Source: DATFQE01 sp963739085 (lineage in GTDB: Bacteria > Actinomycetota > Thermoleophilia > Gaiellales > Gaiellaceae). Taken from it: a stretch of 64,000 nucleotides of DNA. Each line of letters begins with the position of its first letter. Within the stretch, counting starts at the first letter, position 1. The stretch is from positions 1 to 64,000 of the forward strand of contig CAVTZA010000020.1 in NCBI GenBank assembly GCA_963739085.1, read 5' to 3'. The position numbers were made by a program, and so were the translations under genes. This document shows positions 45,858 through 55,071 of the stretch, piece after piece. The notes beneath the pieces are model-generated. The model saw only the letters and a list, made by a program, of their open reading frames with translations. It did no database searches and was not told where the DNA came from.

Positions 45858-47406
45858 CGCGGTCGCGCTGATCGCCGCGCTCGGGCTGCTGCTGCAGCAG
45901 CTCTGGTTCGACGTCGCCGAGAAGCCGCTGTTCGAAGACGAGGCCGTGGCGGGCCTGGTGGCCGCCAGACCGCTCGGCGAGCTGCTCGGAACGGTGCTGT
46001 GGGACCGGGGAGGAGCGCCGCTGCACTTCGTCCTCGCCCACGCGGGATTTGCCCTCGGCGGGGACTGGGAGACGCTGCGCTGGCTGTCCGTCGCCGCCGC
46101 GCTGGCGAGCATCCCGGTGTGCTTCGACCTCGGGCGGCGCCTCGCCGGGCCGCCCGCCGGCGCCGTCGCGGCGCTGGTGGCATCGACCTCGACCGTGCTC
46201 GGGATCTATGGGAGCTTCGGCCGCATGTACGCGCTGCTCGTACTGGCCGGCGCGGTGGCGTTCGACCTGTTCGTCCGGGCAGTCGACCTCCGCACGCCCC
46301 GTGCGGCCGCGCTCGCCGCCGCGGGCGTCTGGCTGCTGCCGGCGGTGCACCCGTACGGCGCGATCGTCGTCGCGGCCGAGGCGGTCGTCGCGCTCTGGCT
46401 GTGGAGGGGACGGCCGCTGCGGGCGGCGCTGCCCGTCGCCGCCGTCGGACTGGCGATGCTGCCCTTCGCGATCGCCGACCTCCGGCTGTCGGGCCGCTTC
46501 GGGGTGGGGGTCGCCGGCGAGTCGGAGCTCGCGCCGCCCGGCGAGGCCTGGCGCCAGTTCGGCCGGGCGCTGGAGTCGTTCGCGGGCGGCGGCGACCTCC
46601 TGATCGTGGCCGTCTTCGTCCTACTCGCCCTCGTCGGCACCGCCGTGCTCGCACGCGACCGTCATCCGTTCGTCGTGGTGGCGGCTCTCTCGCTGCTCGC
46701 TCCGCCGGTCATGTTCATGCTCCTGCGAACCGCCGGCTCCCCAGGGCTTTCGCCGCGACATCTCGCGTTCGCGCTGCCGGCCTGGGCTGCGCTGATCGGT
46801 GTCGGCGTTGCGCGGGCCGGCCCGCGGCGAGCCTGGGTTGCGGTGGCAGCGGTCGGTGTACTGGCCGCGGCGGCGGCGCCCGGGGGCATCGTCGATCCCC
46901 GAGACACCGTCTCGAACGCGATCCTCGGGGGCGGGCCGGGCGCGGTCGCGCCGGGGACGCCGGCCTCGGTCGGGGACGCAGGCGCCTGGGCGCGCTCGCA
47001 CGCCAGGCCCGGAGACGTTCTTTTCCCCTACTCGCCGGCCTTCCTGGCGGCGCTGCCCGAGGTGTCGCGGGCCACCGGGCTGCCGTACGGCCAGTCGCGG
47101 CTCCTGCTGCGGACGCTGCAGCGGGTGCGCTGGCCCGTCGGCGGAGTCCTCGTCGCCGTTCCGCTCGTCGGCGGCAAGGTCGCCCCGCGCAGCGTCGCAG
47201 CGCGTCAGGAGACCTACAGCTCGGACGACTGGTTCATCGTGCGGGTCGAGGGCCCGTTCCGCGGCGAGCGGGCGCTGTTGGCGGCGGCTGACCAGGCGCT
47301 GGGCTCGGTCGAACAGGGTGCGGTTCGGAGAGATTTCCACCTCGACGCGTACCTCGAGCGGAACCGTCGCGTCCTGCGCGAGGCCATCGACCGCGCCCGC
47401 TCCTAG
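45745..47406 (+). CDS. GT-C-type membrane glycosyltransferase-like protein (copy 2)
   Basis: About 550 residues. Paralogue of the gene at 29982-31397: shared FEDEAVAGL, RGGAPLHFVLAHAG, FGRMYALLVLAG and AVHPYGAIVVAAEA. About ten membrane segments and a C-terminal soluble part. The start is uncertain: the first real membrane helix (AVALIAALGLLLQQLWF) begins near 45862 with no ATG, GTG or TTG close by. ATG 45745 would overlap the small membrane gene in another frame, so a CTG start or an indel is possible. Ends 17 bp before rplY. Confidence 0.72.
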   Translation: MTTTSGTSGRYGRSFPRSWPSFSGRSSSSASTFTFAASAVALIAALGLLLQQLWFDVAEKPLFEDEAVAGLVAARPLGELLGTVLWDRGGAPLHFVLAHAGFALGGDWETLRWLSVAAALASIPVCFDLGRRLAGPPAGAVAALVASTSTVLGIYGSFGRMYALLVLAGAVAFDLFVRAVDLRTPRAAALAAAGVWLLPAVHPYGAIVVAAEAVVALWLWRGRPLRAALPVAAVGLAMLPFAIADLRLSGRFGVGVAGESELAPPGEAWRQFGRALESFAGGGDLLIVAVFVLLALVGTAVLARDRHPFVVVAALSLLAPPVMFMLLRTAGSPGLSPRHLAFALPAWAALIGVGVARAGPRRAWVAVAAVGVLAAAAAPGGIVDPRDTVSNAILGGGPGAVAPGTPASVGDAGAWARSHARPGDVLFPYSPAFLAALPEVSRATGLPYGQSRLLLRTLQRVRWPVGGVLVAVPLVGGKVAPRSVAARQETYSSDDWFIVRVEGPFRGERALLAAADQALGSVEQGAVRRDFHLDAYLERNRRVLREAIDRARS

Positions 47407-47423
47407 CTAGAATTGCCCGCCGA

Positions 47424-48134
47424 ATGGCAGGCGAACGAGTCAAGCTCGAGGTCCAGAAGCGCGACGCCCGCGGCTCCGCGGAGGTACGGCGGCTGCGGAA
47501 ACAAGGCCTCATCCCCGGTGTCATCTACGGCGGCGGTAACGACCCCGCCGCGATCAGCGTGCCCGAGCGCGTCCTGCGCCGCGCGCTGACGGGGGCCGGC
47601 GGCCTCCACGCGATCCTCGATGTCGTCGTCCAGGGAGACGGCAACTCCGAAGCCCGCCCGGCCATCCTCAAGGACTACCAGCAGGACATCATCACCGGCC
47701 GGGTTGCGCACATCGACCTGCATCAGGTTCGCCTCGACCGGCCGATCCAGGCGTCGGTCGTCGTCCAGCTCGTCGGCGAGTCCGCCGGGGTCAAGGAGGG
47801 CGGCGTGCTTTCCCAGGTCTCGCGCGAGATCACCGTCGAGGCGCTGCCGATGGAGATTCCCGAGCACATCGAGGCCGACGTCAGCCAGATGCAGGTCGGC
47901 GACACGCTGCGCCTTGCCGACCTCGGCGTGATCCCCGGAGTCACGTTCGTCGACGATCCGGAGGAGACGGTGCTCGCCTCCGTGGCGGTGCCCTCGAAGA
48001 TCGAGGAGCCCGAGCCCGAGGAGCCCGAGGAGGGCGAGGAGCTGCCGGAGGGCGAGGCTCCGCCCGAGGGTGCAGAGGAAGCCGGCGAGGCCGAGGGCGA
48101 GCCCTCGGGCGACGCCGAGTCGACCGAGGAGTAG
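47424..48134 (+). CDS. rplY: 50S ribosomal protein L25/general stress protein Ctc
   Basis: 236 residues of the long (TL5/Ctc) form: 5S-rRNA-binding N-domain (VQKRDARGSAEVRRLRKQGLIPGVIYGG), C-domain (HIEADVSQMQVGDTLRLADL) and a very acidic Glu/Pro-rich tail. Immediately followed by pth. Confidence 0.95.
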   Translation: MAGERVKLEVQKRDARGSAEVRRLRKQGLIPGVIYGGGNDPAAISVPERVLRRALTGAGGLHAILDVVVQGDGNSEARPAILKDYQQDIITGRVAHIDLHQVRLDRPIQASVVVQLVGESAGVKEGGVLSQVSREITVEALPMEIPEHIEADVSQMQVGDTLRLADLGVIPGVTFVDDPEETVLASVAVPSKIEEPEPEEPEEGEELPEGEAPPEGAEEAGEAEGEPSGDAESTEE

Positions 48135-48728
48135 GTGCGCCTCTTCCGTCGGGGCGAGGGTGCCTCGACGCTCGATCTGCTCGTGGCCGGCCTCGGCAAC
48201 CCAGGCCGTCAGTACGAGCGCACGCGCCACAACGCCGGCTGGCTCGTCGTGGACGAGCTGGCGCGCCGGCACGGGGCATCGTTCCGATCCAAGTTCTCGG
48301 GGCAGCTCGCCGAGACCCGCCTCGACGACCTGCGTCTCGCGCTCCTGAAGCCCGAGACCTACATGAACGAGTCGGGCAAGTCGCTCGGCGCGGCCGCGCG
48401 CTTCTTCAAGGTCGACCCCGGGGCGCTCCTCGTCGTCCACGACGACGTCGACCTCGAGCGCGGCCGGCTGCAGGCACGGCTCGGCGGCGGGCTGGCGGGC
48501 CACAACGGGCTCCGCTCGATCGCGCAGGCACTGGGGTCGAACGATTTCCTGCGGCTGCGGATAGGGGTCGGACGGCCCGGACGCGGCGATCGGCGCAGCG
48601 TCTCCGACTATGTTCTTGCGCCGTTCGACGTCGAAGAAGACGTGGACGAGCTCGTCTCACGCTCGGCCGACGCAGTCGAGCTCATGGCCCGCGAGGGCCT
48701 CGAACCAACGCAGGCCCGCTACAACTAG
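48135..48728 (+). CDS. pth: Peptidyl-tRNA hydrolase
   Basis: 197 residues. LLVAGLGNPGRQYERTRHNAG contains the catalytic Asn and His, with KPETYMNESGKSL, VHDDVDLERGRLQ and GGLAGHNGLRSI. Recycles peptidyl-tRNA. GTG start directly after the rplY stop, the ctc-pth order known from Bacillus. Confidence 0.95.
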   Translation: MRLFRRGEGASTLDLLVAGLGNPGRQYERTRHNAGWLVVDELARRHGASFRSKFSGQLAETRLDDLRLALLKPETYMNESGKSLGAAARFFKVDPGALLVVHDDVDLERGRLQARLGGGLAGHNGLRSIAQALGSNDFLRLRIGVGRPGRGDRRSVSDYVLAPFDVEEDVDELVSRSADAVELMAREGLEPTQARYN

Positions 48729-48732
48729 CGCA

Positions 48733-50667
48733 ATGGGAGACGTCGTCTTCTTCGAGAGCGGGGACGGGAAGCGACGCGCCAAGCCCCCGGAGGAGGGCCG
48801 CCAGAAGCGAAAGCCGCGTACCTGGTGGGAGATCCAGCACCCGGAGGGATCGGAGGGATCCTGGCGCGACCTTCCGAGCCTCCTGGGCGATTCGCTACGG
48901 CTCGTGTGGGCCGCCGGCCGGCGCGAGTTCCTCATCACCTCCACGCTGCAGCTCCTCTCGGCCCTGGGCGTCGCCGCCCAGCTGTTCGTCGGCAAGGCTG
49001 TCCTGACCGCCGTCCTCGCCGCGGGCGGGACGGACGACTTCGCCTCGCTCGTGCCCGAGCTCGCAGCACTCGTCGCGATCACGGTCGCGCTGGACTTCGC
49101 GCGTGCGATCGAGACCGAGCAGACGCGCGTCCTCAGCGAGCTCGTCGGCCGCCGGGCGCTCAACCGCGTGCTCGACGTCTCCACCCGGATCGACCTGCTC
49201 GCGTTCGAGTCGCCGGACTTCTACGACCGGCTCCAGCGGGCGCGCGCCCAGGGGATGTTCCGCTCGATGCAGACCGTGAACGGCCTGCTCGGGCTGGTCG
49301 GGTCGTTCGTGACCGCGGGAACGATCATGCTGGCGCTCTTCGCGCTGCAGCCGCTGCTGCTGCCGCTCGTCGTGCTCGGCTACATCCCGCTCTGGTTCGT
49401 GTCGTCGCGCAACAGCCGCGACCTCTACCGCTTCATGCACGGCATGACGCCGAACGAGCGCCAGCGCCACTACCTCGAGCGCGTGTTGATGGGCCGCGAT
49501 CCCGCGAAGGAGGTGCGGTCGTTCCGGCTGTCCGGCTTCCTCCGCGGGCGCTACGACACGCTCTACGACGAGCGCATCGCCGAGCTGCGCTCGCTCGCAC
49601 GCCGACGCATGGGGCGATCGCTCCTCGGCTCGCTCGCATCGGCCGCCGTGACCGCGGGGACGATCGCGGTGCTCGCCTGGCTCTACGTGAGCGGCCGAAT
49701 GGGCCTTCCCGCCGCGGGTGCCGCCGTCTTCGGCTTCTACCAGCTCGGCGGCCAGCTTCGCGGTCTCTACATGAGCGCCACATCGCTGTACGAGGCGACG
49801 CTGTTCATCCACGACTACAGCTCGTTTCTCGCGCTGGAGCCGCCCCGGGACGAGGTCGACGGGAAGCGCCCGGCCCCGCGCGGTTTCGACCGGCTGACCG
49901 CGGAGAACGTGTCGTTCACGTATCCGGAGTCGGTGAGGGCTGCGGTCGACGGCGTCTCGATCGAGATCGGAGCCGGCGAGGTGGTCGCGCTCGTCGGCGA
50001 GAACGGCTCGGGCAAGACGACGCTCGCCAAGATGCTTGCGGGCCTCTACCGGCCCCAGGGCGGCCGGATCCGCTGGGACGACGTGGATCTCGCGGACGTG
50101 CCCGCCGACGAGCTGCGCGACGCGATCGCCGTCATCTTCCAGGACTTCGAGCGGTACCTCCTGCCTGCGCGCGAGAACGTGGGGCTCGGGCGCAACGAGC
50201 GGATCGAAGACCTGGACGCGATCCGCGCCGCTTCGCTCCGGGCTGACGCCGACCGCTTCCTCGCCGACCTGCCCGAGGGCTACGAGACGATGCTCGGACG
50301 GGAGTTTGCAGGCGGCTACGACCTGTCGATCGGGCAGTGGCAGCGGGTCGCGCTGGCGCGGGCGTTCTTCCGCGACGCACCGTTCGTGATCCTCGACGAG
50401 CCGACCGCCGCGCTCGACGCGCGCGCCGAGAGCCAGCTCTTCGAGCGCATGCACGAGCTGCTCGACGGACGCTCCGTGGTGTTGATCTCGCACCGCTTCT
50501 CCAGCGTGCGTACCGCCGACCGGATCTACGTCATGCACGACGGCCGGGTCGTCGAGCACGGCACCCACGACGAGCTGATGAGCGCAGACGGGCTGTACGC
50601 CGAGCTGTTCACGCTCCAGGCCCGCGCATATCTCGACCCCAAATCGGCACAAAGCCGCGCGAAGTAG
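48733..50667 (+). CDS. ABC exporter half-transporter (fused membrane and ATPase domains)
   Basis: 644 residues. The membrane domain (about 45-330, six helices) is followed by the ATPase: Walker A LVGENGSGKTTLAKML, signature YDLSIGQWQRVALARAF, Walker B FVILDEPTAALDA, His switch LISHRFSS. It resembles type IV exporters. A charged N-terminal cytoplasmic tail (residues 1-40, KRKPRTWWEIQHPEG) is unusual. Substrate unknown. It sits between pth and mfd, which are near neighbours in many genomes. Confidence 0.9.
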   Translation: MGDVVFFESGDGKRRAKPPEEGRQKRKPRTWWEIQHPEGSEGSWRDLPSLLGDSLRLVWAAGRREFLITSTLQLLSALGVAAQLFVGKAVLTAVLAAGGTDDFASLVPELAALVAITVALDFARAIETEQTRVLSELVGRRALNRVLDVSTRIDLLAFESPDFYDRLQRARAQGMFRSMQTVNGLLGLVGSFVTAGTIMLALFALQPLLLPLVVLGYIPLWFVSSRNSRDLYRFMHGMTPNERQRHYLERVLMGRDPAKEVRSFRLSGFLRGRYDTLYDERIAELRSLARRRMGRSLLGSLASAAVTAGTIAVLAWLYVSGRMGLPAAGAAVFGFYQLGGQLRGLYMSATSLYEATLFIHDYSSFLALEPPRDEVDGKRPAPRGFDRLTAENVSFTYPESVRAAVDGVSIEIGAGEVVALVGENGSGKTTLAKMLAGLYRPQGGRIRWDDVDLADVPADELRDAIAVIFQDFERYLLPARENVGLGRNERIEDLDAIRAASLRADADRFLADLPEGYETMLGREFAGGYDLSIGQWQRVALARAFFRDAPFVILDEPTAALDARAESQLFERMHELLDGRSVVLISHRFSSVRTADRIYVMHDGRVVEHGTHDELMSADGLYAELFTLQARAYLDPKSAQSRAK

Positions 50668-50692
50668 CCGACTACTCTCGATCTTCCCCCTC

Positions 50693-50717
50693 GGGTGGGT
50701 GGGGGGAGGTGGGTGGG
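50693..50717 (+). other. G-quadruplex-like G-tract cluster upstream of mfd
   Basis: Five G tracts of three or more (GGGTGGGTGGGGGG, then AGGT, then GGGTGGG) with loops of 1-4 bases lie on the plus strand in the 129-bp gap before mfd. Confidence 0.5.
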
Positions 50718-50796
50718 CCCCGCCCGGCTCTTCGGCACGCCGAAGCCCGCTCAGTAGCATGGGTGGCGGCGGATCCGACCGGTTCCGCCTGTCGTC

Positions 50797-53700
50797 ATGG
50801 ACCCGCCTGTCCTGTACCCGTTCGTCCGAGAGTTGGCCGACAGCGAGCGGCTTCAGCTCTTCGCGGACACGCTACGCGTCCGAGCATCAGAGCGTGCTCG
50901 GGTGTCCGACCCTGCGCTGCCGCTGGTCGTCACCGCGCTCCGCGAGCGGCTTGAACGCGGTCTCGTCGTGCTCGTGCCCGAGGACGGCGACGCCCGCGAC
51001 CTCGCCGAGGCGGCCGGCTGGTTCATCGGGCCGCAGAACGTCGGCCTGCTCCCGAGCCGCGGCGTGCGCTGGGAGTCGGGGCTCGAGCCGCCGCCGCACC
51101 TGGTCGGGGAACGGCATCGGGCGCTCGACGTCCTGGAAGGTGGCGGCCTCGTGGTCGCATCGGCAGCGGCGCTCGCCGAGGGAGTGCCACCGCCGGAGGC
51201 CCGGCCCGAGGCGCTGAGGCTGAGCCCCGGCGACGAGCCGGGCATCGACGCCCTCGCCGAGCACCTCGCGCTCGCCGGCTACGAACGCGTCGACCGCGTC
51301 GAGGAGCGCGGCCAGTTCGCATTGCGCGGCGGCATCGTCGACGTCTACCCGACGACCGGGCGCGATCCGCTGCGGATCGAGCTCTTCGGCGACGAGATCG
51401 AGGCGATCCGCGCCTTCTCCGCCTTCACGCAGCGGACGTTGCACCCCGTCGAGACCGCCACGATCAGGCCTGCGGGCGAACGTCGAGTCGACCTGACCGA
51501 GATCACGCTCCCCGACGACGAGGGCGACGAGGCTCCGACCGTTCCCGACGACCTCGTCCCGGCGATTCCCAAAGGGCCCGATCTCGTCTGGCAGGTCGAG
51601 GAGGTCCGGCAGGTCTGGGCCGAGGAGTTCCCGGGCGTGCCGCAACCTTCGCTCGAGGGCGCGTCCGAGCTGGACCCGCTGCCGCAGGGGCAGCGGCACG
51701 CGTTCGAAGCGCAGCGGCCGGCGATCGCGGCCCGCGGCCTCTCCGAGGCGGAGAACGAACTGCGGGGGTTCGCGAACGCCGGCCACCGGGTGGTCGTCGC
51801 GTTTCCGCACCGCGGCGAGGCACTGCGCACGCAGAACCTGCTGCGCCGCGTGGAGGCCGGGCTGCTCGAGCCCGGCGACGACCTGCCGCCCGAAGGCGAG
51901 CTCGCCTTCGCCGTGGCCCCTGCCCGCCGCGGCTTCGTCTGGCGCGAGCTCGGCCTCGTCCTGCTTCCCGACACACAGGTCTTCCGCAAGCGGCCGCCGA
52001 GGGCGGACACGCGCCTCGGGCGCGCGCTGCAGTCGTTCGCCGACCTGCGCACGGGCGACCACGTCGTCCACGAGGACCACGGCATCGGCCGCCTGATCGG
52101 CTTCGAGACGAGGGAGGTGGCGGGCGTCACGCGCGACTACCTCCTGCTCGCCTTCCGCGGTGACGACCGCCTCTACGTCCCCCACGAGCAGATCGGCAAG
52201 GTCTCCCGCTACGTCGGCGCGGACGGAGCCGTCCCCGCGCTCTCGAAGCTCGGCGGCAAGGCGTGGCAGCTCCTGAAGACACGCGCCCGCGCGAGCGTCC
52301 GCGAGCTCGCGGGCGACTTGCTGCAGCTCTATGCACAGCGGCAGCAGGCGCCGGGCGTCGCGTACGACCTCGAGCACGAGTACATCGAGCGGCTGGAGGC
52401 CTCGTTCCCGTACCAGGAGACCGACGACCAGGCGACGGCGATCGAGGCGGTCAAGGAGGACCTCGAGACCGCCCGGCCGATGGACCGGCTCGTGTGTGGC
52501 GACGTGGGCTTCGGCAAGACCGAGGTGGCGGTGCGCGCCGCGTTCGCCGCCGCCGTCAACGGCAAGCAGACGCTCATGCTCGTGCCGACGACGATCCTGG
52601 CGCAGCAGCACTGGAACACGTTCCGCGAGCGCTACCGCGACCTACCGGTCACGGTCGAGATGGTGTCGCGCTTCCGCAGGCCCGCGGACGTCAAGCGGAT
52701 CCTGGCCGACTTCGCCGCCGGCAAGGTGGACGTCCTCATCGGCACCCACCGGGTGCTGTCGCGCGACGTGATCCCGAACGAGCTCGGGCTCGTGATCGTT
52801 GACGAGGAGCAGCGGTTCGGCGTCGCCCAGAAGGAGCTCCTGCGCCAGCTGCGGCTCGAGGTCGACGTCATGTCGCTGAGCGCGACGCCGATCCCGCGCA
52901 CGCTGCACATGTCCCTCTCGGGCCTGCGCGACATCTCCGTGATCGAGACTCCCCCCGAGGGCCGGCGGCCGATCAGGACGCACGTCGGCGAGTACGACGA
53001 GGAGCTGATCACGCAGGCGCTCGAGCGCGAGACCGCGCGCGGCGGCCAGTCCTTCTACCTGCACAACCGCGTCGAGACGATCGAGGAGGCTGCTCAGAAG
53101 CTGCAGCAGCTCGCACCGGAGCTCCGCGTCATCGTGGCCCACGGCCAGATGCGCGAGCGCGAGCTCGAGGAGAAGATGCTCTCGTTCCTGGCCGGCGACG
53201 CGGACGTGCTCGTCGCGACGACGATCATCGAGTCGGGCCTCGACATCCCGCAGGCCAACACGCTGATCGTGGAGCGCGCGGACGCGCTCGGGCTCGCCCA
53301 GCTGTACCAGATCCGCGGACGGGTCGGCCGCTCGGACGTCGTCGCCCACGCGTACCTGTTCTATCCCGACCACTCGGAGCTCAGCCCCGAGGCGCGCGCG
53401 AGGCTCGCCACACTCGCCGACCACACGGAGCTGGGTGCAGGCTTCGCGATCGCGATGCGCGACCTCGAGATTCGCGGCGCCGGCGACCTGCTCGGCGCGG
53501 AGCAGTCCGGCCACGTGGCGGCACTCGGCTTCGAGCTCTACGTCGAGATGCTCGGCGAGGCCGTCGCCGAGCTCTCGGGCCAGCGCCGCCCGGTGGCGCG
53601 CCCCGTCCGCGTCGACGCTCGGATCGACGCCTACGTGCCCGGCTCGTACATCGGGGCCGAGGCGCTGAAGATCGACCTCCATCGCCGCATCGCGCTCTCG

Positions 53701-54024
53701 GAGAGCGAGGACGAGCTCCGCGAGCTCGAGGCCGCGACCGAGGACCGGTACGGCTCGCTGCCCGATCCCGTGCGGAACCTCTTCGCGATCCAGGAGGCGA
53801 AGCTGAAGCTGGCGCGGATCGGGGCCGACTACCTCGTCTTCCGCGGCGGCCGTGCCTCGGTCGGCCCGCTACTGCTCGGCTCCGGCGAGCTGCGCAGCCT
53901 GCGCGGCGAGGTCGACACCGCCGTCTACACGACCGCCAGGCAGGAGGTCACGTTAAGAGGCGATGAATTTTCCGAAGCCGTCAGATTGGTCGATGCTATA
54001 CTGGCCACGCGCCAGGCAGCGTGA
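50797..54024 (+). CDS. mfd: Transcription-repair coupling factor Mfd
   Basis: 1075 residues. Order: UvrB-homology module (ERGQFALRGGIVDVYPTTG), RNA-polymerase-interacting domain (VHEDHGIGRLIGFE, LLLAFRGDDRLYVPHEQI), RecG-like translocase with Walker A GDVGFGKTEVAVRAAF, DEEQRFGV and the TRG region, and the C-terminal D7 module (YGSLPDPVRNLFAIQEAKLK). Removes stalled RNA polymerase at lesions and recruits UvrA. Confidence 0.96.
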   Translation: MDPPVLYPFVRELADSERLQLFADTLRVRASERARVSDPALPLVVTALRERLERGLVVLVPEDGDARDLAEAAGWFIGPQNVGLLPSRGVRWESGLEPPPHLVGERHRALDVLEGGGLVVASAAALAEGVPPPEARPEALRLSPGDEPGIDALAEHLALAGYERVDRVEERGQFALRGGIVDVYPTTGRDPLRIELFGDEIEAIRAFSAFTQRTLHPVETATIRPAGERRVDLTEITLPDDEGDEAPTVPDDLVPAIPKGPDLVWQVEEVRQVWAEEFPGVPQPSLEGASELDPLPQGQRHAFEAQRPAIAARGLSEAENELRGFANAGHRVVVAFPHRGEALRTQNLLRRVEAGLLEPGDDLPPEGELAFAVAPARRGFVWRELGLVLLPDTQVFRKRPPRADTRLGRALQSFADLRTGDHVVHEDHGIGRLIGFETREVAGVTRDYLLLAFRGDDRLYVPHEQIGKVSRYVGADGAVPALSKLGGKAWQLLKTRARASVRELAGDLLQLYAQRQQAPGVAYDLEHEYIERLEASFPYQETDDQATAIEAVKEDLETARPMDRLVCGDVGFGKTEVAVRAAFAAAVNGKQTLMLVPTTILAQQHWNTFRERYRDLPVTVEMVSRFRRPADVKRILADFAAGKVDVLIGTHRVLSRDVIPNELGLVIVDEEQRFGVAQKELLRQLRLEVDVMSLSATPIPRTLHMSLSGLRDISVIETPPEGRRPIRTHVGEYDEELITQALERETARGGQSFYLHNRVETIEEAAQKLQQLAPELRVIVAHGQMRERELEEKMLSFLAGDADVLVATTIIESGLDIPQANTLIVERADALGLAQLYQIRGRVGRSDVVAHAYLFYPDHSELSPEARARLATLADHTELGAGFAIAMRDLEIRGAGDLLGAEQSGHVAALGFELYVEMLGEAVAELSGQRRPVARPVRVDARIDAYVPGSYIGAEALKIDLHRRIALSESEDELRELEAATEDRYGSLPDPVRNLFAIQEAKLKLARIGADYLVFRGGRASVGPLLLGSGELRSLRGEVDTAVYTTARQEVTLRGDEFSEAVRLVDAILATRQAA

Positions 54025-54053
54025 GCAAAGTTGCTGCAAATGGCGCTCTTTCT

Positions 54054-55064
54054 ATGAAAACACCCAGGTTCACAAGCATCGCGCTCGCGGCCGTCCTCGC
54101 CGCGTTTTTCCTCGCCGGCTGCGGGGGCAGCTCCGACTCCGAGGACGTCCCCAGCGACGCGGTCGCGGTGGTCGGCGACCAGGAGATCTCGAAGCAGCAG
54201 TTCGACGCGTTGATCGCCCAGGCGCGCGCGAGCGCCACGCAGCAGAAGCGCACCTTCCCCAAGGCCGGCACGCCCGAGTTCAAGAACCTTCAGAACCAGG
54301 GCCTCGACTACCTCGTGCGTCGCGCCGAGTTCGAGCAGAAGGCCGACGACATGGACGTCAAGGTCACCGACCAACAGGTCAACGAGCGGCTCGACCAGCT
54401 CAAGAAGCAGTTCTACGGCGGCGACGACAAGAAGTTCAAGGCTTCGCTGAAGAAGCTGCTGCTGACCGAGGCACAGGTCAGGAAGGACGTCCGCGCCCAG
54501 CTGCTCGAGGAGGCGCTCTACAAGAAGGTCACCGAGGACACCAAGGTCTCGGACAAGGACATCCAGGACTTCTACGACAAGAACAAGGCGCAGTACAAGC
54601 AGGCCGCGACTCGTGAGGTGCGCCACATCCTCGTCAAGTCGAAGGCCAAGGCCAACGCGCTCCACACGCAGCTCGAGAACGGCGCCGACTTCGCGAAGCT
54701 CGCGAAGCAGAACTCCGAGGATCCGGGCTCGAAGGGGCAGGGCGGCAAGCTGACCGTCTCGCAGGGCCAGACGGTTCCACCGTTCGACAAGGCCGCGTTC
54801 TCGCTCGACAAGAACGAGCTGTCGAAGCCGATCAAGACGCAGTACGGCTGGCACATCATCCAGCCGCTCAGCGAGGTCAAGAAGGCCAGCACCACGCCGC
54901 TCGACCAGGTCAAGGAAGCGATCAAGCAGCAGCTGATCAGCGAGAAGAAGACCAAGGCGATGCGCGACTGGATCGACGGCCTCAAGGAAGACTTCGACGT
55001 GAACTACCAGGTCGGCTACGAGCCGCCCAGCACGACCGCCACGACGTCGACCACCGGCGGCTAG
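54054..55064 (+). CDS. SurA/PrsA-like peptidyl-prolyl isomerase lipoprotein
   Basis: Signal peptide with lipobox FFLAGC (ATG 54054 chosen over GTG 54021 because it gives a normal signal peptide). A SurA_N-like helical region (VVGDQEISKQQFDALI, about 35-170) precedes a parvulin rotamase domain (REVRHILVKSKAKANAL, DFAKLAKQNSEDPGSK, GWHIIQPLSEV). Extracytoplasmic folding factor. Between mfd and mazG. Confidence 0.92.
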   Translation: MKTPRFTSIALAAVLAAFFLAGCGGSSDSEDVPSDAVAVVGDQEISKQQFDALIAQARASATQQKRTFPKAGTPEFKNLQNQGLDYLVRRAEFEQKADDMDVKVTDQQVNERLDQLKKQFYGGDDKKFKASLKKLLLTEAQVRKDVRAQLLEEALYKKVTEDTKVSDKDIQDFYDKNKAQYKQAATREVRHILVKSKAKANALHTQLENGADFAKLAKQNSEDPGSKGQGGKLTVSQGQTVPPFDKAAFSLDKNELSKPIKTQYGWHIIQPLSEVKKASTTPLDQVKEAIKQQLISEKKTKAMRDWIDGLKEDFDVNYQVGYEPPSTTATTSTTGG

Positions 55065-55071
55065 CCCGTCC

